Source: Gemmatimonadota bacterium (GTDB lineage: Bacteria > Gemmatimonadota > Gemmatimonadetes > Longimicrobiales > Longimicrobiaceae). Taken from it: a stretch of DNA of 7,376 nt. The translations under genes and the position numbers were made by a program. Below are positions 1 to 4,536 of this stretch, one piece after another. The stretch is taken from positions 1-7,376 of the forward strand of contig JAHWJJ010000225.1 in the NCBI GenBank assembly GCA_019348475.1. The letters are read 5' to 3'. The stretch's first letter is position 1; the number at the start of each line of letters is the position of its first letter. The notes beneath the pieces were generated by a model that was given only the letters and a program-made list of their open reading frames with translations, made no database searches and had not been told where the DNA came from.

Positions 1-109
1 AGGTTCTCGGCCCTGCGGGCGCGCATCCCTCACGCGACGCGATCCCGAAGCCCCAACAAATGAGCCGCGCCAGGTTCCAACCCGCGCTCCGATTCCGACA
101 GGCAAACTC

Positions 110-133
110 CCCTATTCCCTATTCCCTATTCCC
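110..133 (-). repeat. Tandem 7-bp repeat forming a G-quadruplex motif
   Basis: Three full copies of CCCTATT followed by CCC on the plus strand. Read on the minus strand this gives four G-runs of at least three, separated by identical AATA loops, which is a textbook intramolecular G-quadruplex pattern. It begins about 16 nt beyond the 3' end of the last tRNA-like gene, in the direction of transcription. No hairpin-plus-U terminator is visible there, so the motif could act on transcript ends or RNA processing. That role is inference. It could also be a simple variable-number repeat. Confidence 0.8.
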
Positions 134-149
134 TTGCAGTTCGGCGACG

Positions 150-273
150 GTGCCCGGCGGGAATCGAACCCGCGGCCTCCAGGGTTACGATAAGCCTCAC
201 GCATCGGCCCGCGCGCGGCGGGCGAGGAGGTGGCGAGGCGCTCCTGGCGCTCTAACCACTGAGCTACGGGCAA
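150..273 (-). tRNA. tRNA-like gene with 59-nt anticodon loop (distal copy)
   Basis: Read on the minus strand, a full set of tRNA arms is present: T1 T2 G3 C4 C5 C6 G7, then TA, D arm GCTC-AGTGGTTA-GAGC, anticodon stem CCAGG/CCTGG (243-247 with 179-183), a 5-nt variable loop AGGCC, and T arm GCGGG-TTCGATT-CCCGC. The acceptor 3' strand CGGGCAC pairs at six positions, but position 1 (T) opposes 72 (C). No CCA is encoded. The anticodon loop is 59 nt (184-242) instead of 7. No simple excision leaves a loop with T33, so no isotype can be assigned. The acceptor, D and T arms nearly match the neighbouring copy at 304-435, so the two look like tandem paralogues. It could be an intron-bearing tRNA, a tRNA-like regulatory RNA or a decaying tRNA. 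Confidence refers to the tRNA fold, not to function in translation. Confidence 0.7.
191..229 (-). repeat. Shared insert core in the distal tRNA-like loop
   Basis: This 39-nt block lies inside the expanded anticodon loop and aligns without gaps to 348-386 in the neighbouring gene, with 31 of 39 positions identical. It contains a 6-bp hairpin (207-212 with 218-223, 5-nt loop). In this copy a further 7-bp pairing (194-200 with 233-239, one wobble pair) can enclose it. In minus-strand reading 13 loop bases precede the core and 7 follow it. At this size it is far too short for a group I or group II intron. Confidence 0.75.
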
Positions 274-303
274 CCGTCTCCGAATCCATCTACCATCCGT
301 AAC

Positions 304-435
304 TGGAACGCCCGGCGGGATTCGAACCCGCGTCCGCCGAGTGCCGTTAAGCGTCCACCTTCGGCCCGCGCGTGGCGGACAAGGAGCGGCAGAAGCCGTT
401 CTGCTCGGTGCTCTACCCATCTGAGCTACGGGCAT
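304..435 (-). tRNA. tRNA-like gene with 62-nt anticodon loop (proximal copy)
   Basis: On the minus strand the acceptor strand ATGCCCG (435-429) pairs fully with CGGGCGT (314-308), with one T-G pair. It is followed by T73 and an encoded CCA (306-304). The D arm is GCTC-AGATGGGTA-GAGC, the anticodon stem CCGAG/CTCGG (404-408 with 337-341), the variable loop CGGAC and the T arm GCGGG-TTCGAAT-CCCGC. The anticodon loop is 62 nt (342-403). Compared with the distal copy, stem positions 29-41 and 30-40 are exchanged as whole base pairs (A-T to G-C and G-C to A-T), which argues that the arm is maintained. The loop starts with a local hairpin (390-394 with 399-403) and then the shared core. No canonical T33-anticodon-purine37 arrangement is recoverable, so the isotype is unknown. 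Confidence 0.75.
348..386 (-). repeat. Shared insert core in the proximal tRNA-like loop
   Basis: Partner of the 39-nt block at 191-229, with 31 of 39 identical. The internal hairpin is kept (364-369 with 375-380, 5-nt loop). Its one stem change turns a C-G pair into a U-G pair in the RNA, so pairing survives. A 4-bp extension (358-361 with 381-384) can form. Seventeen loop bases precede it and six follow it in the RNA. Confidence 0.75.
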
Positions 436-461
436 TCCCCAATTCTTTTCCTGCGACACGC

Positions 462-537
462 TGGGGTGGCCGACGGGAGTCGAACCCGTGTCTCCGGATC
501 CACAATCCGGCGCTCTGACCGTTGAGCTACGGCCACC
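462..537 (-). tRNA. tRNA-His(GUG)
   Basis: A normal cloverleaf on the minus strand: acceptor GTGGCCG/CGGCCAC, D arm GCTC/GAGC, anticodon stem CCGGA/TCCGG, and a 7-nt loop TTGTGGA with anticodon GTG at 503-501. The variable region has 4 nt and the T arm is ACGGG-TTCGACT-CCCGT. It has the two marks of histidine tRNA: an encoded extra G at position -1 (537) facing C73 (465). CCA is encoded (464-462). It is the first tRNA of the minus-strand cluster, with 26 nt between it and the next tRNA-like gene. Its normal anticodon arm shows that the expanded loops of its neighbours are not a general property of this genome's tRNAs. Confidence 0.95.
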
Positions 538-561
538 ATCGTCCAGCGTCTGTTCCGACGT

Positions 562-640
562 GGGCCGGCGGGAACGCTTCGCCCCTGGGCGAGGGGTCGC
601 GTTTGTCCACCCGCGTCGGGGCTTGGCGCCCCGCCGGCCC
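562..640 (-). other. Inverted repeat in the leader of the tRNA cluster
   Basis: A perfect 10-bp inverted repeat (562-571 with 631-640) encloses two short hairpins: 582-586 with 592-596, and 618-622 with 628-632. The second overlaps the outer stem by two bases. It lies just upstream of tRNA-His in the transcribed direction and could be a leader or processing structure. In sequence this rich in G+C it could also be chance. I see no clear promoter for the tRNA cluster here. Confidence 0.35.
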
Positions 641-696
641 TGCACGTTACCGTGAACTCGCCTCCGGATTCATCCATCCCCCTCCCGCGTGTGTCG

Positions 697-739
697 AAAA
701 CGAAAACCGCCCCGCCTGCGTCGGTGCGCGGGCGGGGCG
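697..739 (-). terminator. Rho-independent terminator, minus strand
   Basis: A perfect 9-bp stem (708-716 with 731-739, CGCCCCGCC/GGCGGGGCG) with a 14-nt loop. In minus-strand reading it is followed by GG, TTTT, CG, TTTT. The T-rich side faces the tRNA cluster, so it would end a transcript arriving from higher coordinates. It separates whatever is transcribed in 740-1095 from the tRNA genes. No gene that needs it is recognisable. Confidence 0.6.
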
Positions 740-1095
740 ATGGTGCGTCGCTCCCTGCGGCTCGTGACGTCGCGCCCGCTAGGGACGCGCCACGCTCCTT
801 CCGCGCTGCCTGTACCGCTTCTGATCGTCCCGCCCCGCCGCCGTACCGAAATGCACCCGGACCGCGGGCGCATCCGCCCCGGCTTTCGCCCATCCCGCAC
901 CCGCGCCGCAGCCCTGCGGCGCAGGGGCTTCGCGCCGCGCCCCAGCTTCCGCCGCGCACGACGGCGCCATGCCGGAGCGGACCCTGGGGGCCGCCGGTCG
1001 CGCGTGCCGGGCGTGGTGAAGGGGGCGCTGCATCGTCGTGCGTTCCGTGCTTCGGATGATGGTCTGCCGGGGCGGGTCGCTCCCGCCGCATCGAC
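740..1095. other. Intergenic stretch with no supported gene
   Basis: Several long open frames cross this stretch on both strands, but they read as low-complexity Arg/Ala/Pro/Gly sequence typical of very G+C-rich non-coding DNA, and none has a recognisable domain. I looked for the conserved parts of RNase P RNA, tmRNA and SRP RNA and did not see them. It is bounded on both sides by minus-strand terminators, so a short minus-strand transcript is possible. Confidence 0.5.
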
Positions 1096-1136
1096 AAAAA
1101 AAGAGCCGCGTCCTGATGCCGCCGGACCACGCGGCT
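1096..1136 (-). terminator. Alternative terminator hairpin overlapping the small RNA
   Basis: A second 8-bp stem is possible at the same 3' end (1104-1111 with 1129-1136, 17-nt loop), followed by C and T7. It uses bases that otherwise sit in the basal stem and in the 11-bp hairpin, so the two folds exclude each other. The basal stem of the three-way junction is the stronger structure. Either fold supports transcription ending at the T-run on the minus strand. Confidence 0.5.
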
Positions 1137-1192
1137 GCGTGGTCCGGGGCCGGTCTCGTCGACCGGTAAACATCAGGGACGCGACTCCCAGG
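1096..1192 (-). ncRNA. Candidate small RNA, three-way junction, about 97 nt
   Basis: Minus-strand unit with its own promoter and 3' end. The basal stem pairs 1187-1179 and 1177-1171 with 1103-1111 and 1112-1118: 16 bp, one G-U pair and one bulged C at 1178. Inside the junction are a 6-bp hairpin (1150-1155 with 1161-1166, 5-nt loop) and a perfect 11-bp hairpin (1122-1132 with 1137-1147, 4-nt loop). Seven T residues (1102-1096) follow the basal stem directly. The predicted start near 1192 leaves only about five unpaired bases at the 5' end. Promoter, compact fold and U-tail agree on direction and length. It does not look like SRP RNA, 6S RNA or tRNA, so the family is unknown. A leader that attenuates something downstream is the main alternative. 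Existence of the transcript is inferred. Confidence 0.6.
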
Positions 1193-1198
1193 GCGAGG

Positions 1199-1227
1199 AG
1201 TGTAACCGCCTCCCCCAGGTTTGTCAA
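1199..1227 (-). promoter_or_regulatory. Sigma-70-type promoter for the small RNA
   Basis: On the minus strand a perfect TTGACA (1227-1222) is followed by a 17-base spacer and TACACT (1204-1199), four of six matches to TATAAT. The start would fall near 1192, five bases before the basal stem of the candidate small RNA. Confidence 0.65.
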
Positions 1228-1356
1228 GGCCCTGTTTTTCGATCCGCGGCGGCGGAGGATGAAACGCGACCACGCAACCGATCGCCACCTTCACCAGGTC
1301 GGCGCACGGTGCGCGGACCCGCTGCTCCTTCAGCGAGGGCCCCTGCGGGCGGGGCG

Positions 1357-1385
1357 TTGTGCGCTCCCAACGCGTGACATAGCTT
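1357..1385 (+). promoter_or_regulatory. Putative promoter of the PIG-L gene, leaderless
   Basis: TTGTGC (1357-1362), a 17-base spacer, then TAGCTT (1380-1385). The start point would fall about six to seven bases downstream, on or beside the A of the ATG at 1392. This suggests an mRNA without a 5' untranslated region, consistent with the weak Shine-Dalgarno signal. The -10 matches consensus at only three positions, so support is moderate. Confidence 0.4.
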
Positions 1386-1391
1386 GGCGGG

Positions 1392-4001
1392 ATGAACCTT
1401 CGACGTCTCCTGATCGCGGCGCTGGCGGCGGCGCTGCTGGCCCCGGCGGCGCCGCGGACCGCCCCGGCGCAGAACGGTGGAAGCGAGTACCGCGGCGCGG
1501 CCGCGCTGGGGCTGCAGCTCAGGAAGCTGGGCACCACCAAGCGCGTGCTGATGGTGGGCGCGCATCCCGACGACGAAGACACGCAGCTGCTGGCCCGCTT
1601 CGCGCTGGAAGAGGGCGCGGACGTGGCCTACCTCTCCCTTACCCGCGGCGAGGGCGGGCAGAACGGCATCGGGCCGGAGCTGGGCGAGGGGCTGGGGCTG
1701 CTGCGCACCGAGGAGCTGCTGGCCGCCCGCCGCGTGGACGGCGCGGAGCAGTTCTTTACCCGCGCGTACGACTTCGGCTTCAGCAAGAGCGCGGAAGAGA
1801 CGTTCCGCCACTGGCCGCGCGAAGAGGTGCTGGCGGACGTGGTGTACGTCATCCGCCGCTTCCGGCCGGACATCGTGGTCACCGTCTTCAGCGGCACGCC
1901 GCGCGACGGGCACGGCCATCACCAGGTCTCGGCCATCCTGGCGCGCGAGGCGTTCCACGCCGCGGGCGATCCGTCCCGCTTTCCGGGGCTGGGGACGCCG
2001 TGGAGTCCCGCCAAACTCTACCAGTCCCTGCGCGGCAACGATGCCGGCGCCACGGTGCGCGTGCCCATCGGCAACCTGGATCCCCTGATCGGCCGCTCGC
2101 CGTTCCAGCTGGCGATGGCCAGCCGCTCGCGCCACCGCTCGCAGGACATGGGGCGCCCCGAGCTCCCCGGCCCCCGCTGGGGCACCCTGCGCCGCATCCT
2201 TCCCGAGGGCGCGGGCGAGGAGCCGTCCGTCTGGGCGGGGATCGACACCACGCTGGCCGACCGGGCCGGGGGGGAGACAGGCCCGGCGGTGGCCCGGTTG
2301 CTCGCGGAGTATCAGGAGAGGGTGGAGCAGGCGCGGCGGAGCTTCAACCCCCTCATGCCGCGCGCCGTCGTGCCGGAACTCGCCGGTGCGCTCGATCCGC
2401 TCGGCCAACTCATGCGGCGCCATCGGCAGCTTTCCGTCGAAGCGCCGGAGCTGTTGTTCCACGTGGTGCACGAGATCGCGCAGGCGACTCCGGCGCTGAC
2501 GATGGCGGCCGGACTGGTGCTGGATGCAGTCGCGGACGATTCGCGGATCACCCCCGGGCAGGAGTTCGGGCTGGAGCTCTCCTTGTGGAACGGAGGTGAG
2601 GATCCCGTTACCCTCACGGAGCTGGCGCCTTCGTTTCCGCCGGGGTGGAGCGCGGTACGCGTGGACTCGACGCGTCAGACCGAGATCGCGCCGGGCGCGC
2701 TGGCCACCCGCCGGTTCCGCGTGCGGGTGCCCCCGGATGCGCCCCTCAGCGACCCGTACTTCCTCCGCCGGCCGCGGCAGGGCGACCTGTATGCCCTGGA
2801 CGAGGAACGCACCGCGCATCGCGGACTCGCTTTCGAGCTGGAGACGCTGGGGGCGGTGGCAACGGTCAGACTTCGCTTTGAGACTGCGGGTGAGCCGTTG
2901 CAGCTTCCCCTGTACACGGCCGCCACCTTCCGCGAGGTGGACCTGCGCCAGGGCGAGCTGCGGCGGTCGGTGATGGTGGTCCCCGCCGTGTCGGTGCTGC
3001 TGAACCCGCCCGTACGCGTCCTCTCGACCGCGGCGCCGCTCCCGATCGCCTACACGGTGCGCCTGGAGGCGGAGCAGGCGGGCGGCATCGCTGGAACGCT
3101 GCGGATGGAGGTGCCGGCGGGGTGGCGCGCGGAGCCGGCGTCCGTCCCCGTGCGCTTCGCCGGGCCGGGGGAGGTGCGCGAGGTGCGCTTCACGGTTACG
3201 CCCCCGGCCGGCGCGGCCGCGGGCGACCATCCCGTCTCCGCGGTCTTCGTGGCGGACGACGGGCGGCGCTTTGCCCGGGGCGCGCAGATGATCGACTACC
3301 CGCACGTGCGCGCCCGCCCGCTGTACCACGACGCGCGCTCCGTCGTGCGGGCGGCGGACGTGCGCGTGCCGCGGGGGCTGCGCGTGGCGTACGTGGAGGG
3401 CGCGGGCGAGGAGGGGCCGGGCTTCCTCGCGAACCTGGGGATCACCCCCGGGCTGCTGGATGCGGACGACCTGGCGGAGGGGGACCTGGACCGCTTCGAC
3501 GTGATCGTGGTGGGGAGCCGCGCGTACGAGGTGCGCACGGACCTGATGGCGCACAACCGGCGGCTGCTGGACTGGGTGGCGCGCGGCGGGACGATGATCG
3601 TGCAGTACAACAAGTACGAGATCGTCGAGGGCAACTTCATGCCCTACCCCATCACCATGGCGCGCCCGCACGGCCGCGTTACGGACGAGGACGCGCCCGT
3701 GCGCGTGCTGAATCCTTCGCACCCGGTGTTCACCACGCCCAACCGCATTTCGGAGGCGGACTGGGAGGGGTGGGTGCAGGAGCGCGGCCTCTACTTCGCC
3801 GATACCTGGGACCCCGCCTACACCCCGCTGCTGGAGACCGGAGACCCCGGCGCGGCGCCGCTGCGGGGCGGGCTGCTGATCGCGAAGCACGGCCAGGGGA
3901 CGTACGTCTACACCGGCCTGTCGTTCTTCCGGCAGTTCCCGGCGGGCGTCCCCGGCGCGTACCGGCTGTTCGCGAACCTGCTGGCGATGGGGGCGAAGTA
4001 G
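1392..4001 (+). CDS. Secreted PIG-L family deacetylase with C-terminal amidotransferase-like domain
   Basis: 869 residues. An N-terminal signal peptide (basic MNLRR, then an Ala/Leu-rich core, probable cleavage near residue 26 after APA) indicates export. Residues about 50-300 are a PIG-L (LmbE-like) domain, a family of zinc-dependent N-acetylglucosaminyl deacetylases. It has the AHPDDE motif at 57-62 and a second histidine cluster, GHGHHQ, at 173-178, which together supply the expected metal ligands. Residues about 380-640 look like beta-sandwich domains of the kind often attached to secreted glycan enzymes (NEW3-like phrases such as PPGWS and PAGWRAEP). Residues about 660-869 resemble a class I glutamine-amidotransferase-like fold, without an evident catalytic Cys nucleophile, so probably structural or binding. 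The substrate is not known; an N-acetylated sugar or glycoconjugate is likely. The ATG is chosen because it begins the signal peptide. The gene appears monocistronic, since repeats follow it. Confidence 0.85.
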   Translation: MNLRRLLIAALAAALLAPAAPRTAPAQNGGSEYRGAAALGLQLRKLGTTKRVLMVGAHPDDEDTQLLARFALEEGADVAYLSLTRGEGGQNGIGPELGEGLGLLRTEELLAARRVDGAEQFFTRAYDFGFSKSAEETFRHWPREEVLADVVYVIRRFRPDIVVTVFSGTPRDGHGHHQVSAILAREAFHAAGDPSRFPGLGTPWSPAKLYQSLRGNDAGATVRVPIGNLDPLIGRSPFQLAMASRSRHRSQDMGRPELPGPRWGTLRRILPEGAGEEPSVWAGIDTTLADRAGGETGPAVARLLAEYQERVEQARRSFNPLMPRAVVPELAGALDPLGQLMRRHRQLSVEAPELLFHVVHEIAQATPALTMAAGLVLDAVADDSRITPGQEFGLELSLWNGGEDPVTLTELAPSFPPGWSAVRVDSTRQTEIAPGALATRRFRVRVPPDAPLSDPYFLRRPRQGDLYALDEERTAHRGLAFELETLGAVATVRLRFETAGEPLQLPLYTAATFREVDLRQGELRRSVMVVPAVSVLLNPPVRVLSTAAPLPIAYTVRLEAEQAGGIAGTLRMEVPAGWRAEPASVPVRFAGPGEVREVRFTVTPPAGAAAGDHPVSAVFVADDGRRFARGAQMIDYPHVRARPLYHDARSVVRAADVRVPRGLRVAYVEGAGEEGPGFLANLGITPGLLDADDLAEGDLDRFDVIVVGSRAYEVRTDLMAHNRRLLDWVARGGTMIVQYNKYEIVEGNFMPYPITMARPHGRVTDEDAPVRVLNPSHPVFTTPNRISEADWEGWVQERGLYFADTWDPAYTPLLETGDPGAAPLRGGLLIAKHGQGTYVYTGLSFFRQFPAGVPGAYRLFANLLAMGAK

Positions 4002-4003
4002 GA

Positions 4004-4063
4004 AGTGCGAAAGTGCGAAAGTGCGGGAGTGCGAAAGTGCGGGAGTGCGAAAGTGCGGGAGTG
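4004..4063 (+). repeat. Tandem 8-bp repeat array
   Basis: Seven full copies of AGTGCGRR and a partial eighth (AGTG), starting three bases after the stop codon of the PIG-L gene. The last two bases alternate between AA and GG in later units (AA, AA, GG, AA, GG, AA, GG), which implies expansion of a 16-bp pair unit. It is non-coding and probably variable between strains. Confidence 0.9.
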
Positions 4064-4119
4064 ATGCAGGGGCAGGCTCTGGCAGGAATTGCGTACTCTT
4101 CCGCGCGGGCGGGTCCGAA

Positions 4120-4203
4120 TTCTCCCCTTTCTCCCGCGCAGCGGGGGAGAGGGGCCGGGGGAGAGGGGGCCTCCGCGGGCGGCAGGATGCCCGCCGACAT
4201 GCA
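4120..4203 (+). repeat. 84-bp interspersed repeat, copy 1
   Basis: Differs from the copy at 4359-4442 at one position (4167 versus 4406). The first half can fold into a 14-bp stem with two G-U pairs around a 3-nt loop (CCCCTTTCTCCCGC against GCGGGGGAGAGGGG). The following G-runs at 4143-4169 (5, 4, 5 and 5 G with 2-3 nt loops) fit a G-quadruplex. It is not coding. The near identity means recent duplication or homogenisation. It resembles REP-like palindromic repeats scattered between genes. Confidence 0.9.
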
Positions 4204-4293
4204 GGGGGGCGGCGCCCCACAGCCGGCTGCACGGGTGGGATGGGGGCGGTTGGGGAGAGCGTGGTGCGTGGTCGGGGCGCCCCCCATCCCCGA

Positions 4294-4324
4294 CCCTTCC
4301 CCCACAAACTGCGTGGGGGAAGGG
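4294..4324 (+). repeat. 12-bp perfect inverted repeat between the two 84-bp copies
   Basis: CCCTTCCCCCAC (4294-4305) pairs exactly with 4313-4324 around a 7-nt loop. It sits in the 155-bp spacer between the two 84-bp repeats. No T-run follows on either strand, so it is not a standard terminator. It probably belongs to the same composite repeat. Confidence 0.8.
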
Positions 4325-4358
4325 AGATGGAGACGGAGCCTGCGGTACGGGTTCGAAG

Positions 4359-4442
4359 TTCTCCCCTTTCTCCCGCGCAGCGGGGGAGAGGGGCCGGGGG
4401 AGAGGCGGCCTCCGCGGGCGGCAGGATGCCCGCCGACATGCA
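4359..4442 (+). repeat. 84-bp interspersed repeat, copy 2
   Basis: Matches copy 1 at 83 of 84 positions. The single change, C at 4406 in place of G, breaks the fourth G-run, so the perfect quadruplex pattern of copy 1 is lost while the palindrome is kept. The bases just upstream are also partly similar between copies (TCGAA or CCGAA before TTCTCCCC), so the duplicated unit may be somewhat longer. Confidence 0.9.
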
Positions 4443-4452
4443 CGAGGCCGGC

Positions 4453-4505
4453 GGAATTCTCCCCTCTCCGCGAGGTCAGGAGCGGGGAGGGCCGGGGGAG
4501 GGGGC
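4453..4505 (+). repeat. Degenerate third copy of the G-rich repeat
   Basis: Begins with the same GGAATTCTCCCC-type start and ends with the same GGCCGGGGGAG segment, but the centre differs. It can still fold: CTCCCC (4459-4464) with GGGGAG (4484-4489), then CTCC with GGAG inside, separated by one mismatch. Retention of a palindrome despite sequence change points to selection for the fold or to a related repeat subtype. It ends about 30 bases before the next start codon. Confidence 0.6.
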
Positions 4506-4536
4506 CCCGGGGGAATCAACATCATCGAAAACACCA

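Noticed and set aside
1..26. Start of a minus-strand gene at the CAT of 24-26
   Set aside because: Only eight codons remain in the window and the purine-rich stretch is too close to the ATG to judge.
184..403. Group I introns in the tRNA-like genes
   Set aside because: The inserts are about 60 nt, far below the minimum for a group I core, and the conserved P, Q, R, S segments are absent.
779..1034. A possible small minus-strand protein starting MQRPLHH near 1034
   Set aside because: No ribosome binding site, weak third-position bias, no recognisable motif, and the same stretch is open in several frames.
740..1095. RNase P RNA or tmRNA between the two minus-strand terminators
   Set aside because: The length would fit, but the conserved RNase P segments and the tRNA-like ends of tmRNA are not present.
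689..2599. A 636-codon plus-strand open frame
   Set aside because: It overlaps the PIG-L gene in another frame, is Arg/Gly/Pro-rich throughout, and has no domain. Typical of stop-poor high-G+C DNA.
1224..4439. A 1071-codon open frame on the minus strand
   Set aside because: It runs antisense to the PIG-L gene and reads as Arg/Ala/His-rich low complexity. The plus-strand frame has a signal peptide and clear PIG-L motifs.
4004..4442. CRISPR array
   Set aside because: The octamers are contiguous with no spacers, and the 84-bp repeats occur as one pair with a 155-bp gap.
4021..4536. Upstream extension of the solute-binding protein
   Set aside because: The frame is open, but it translates the repeat cluster. 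The lipoprotein signal starts at ATG 4537.
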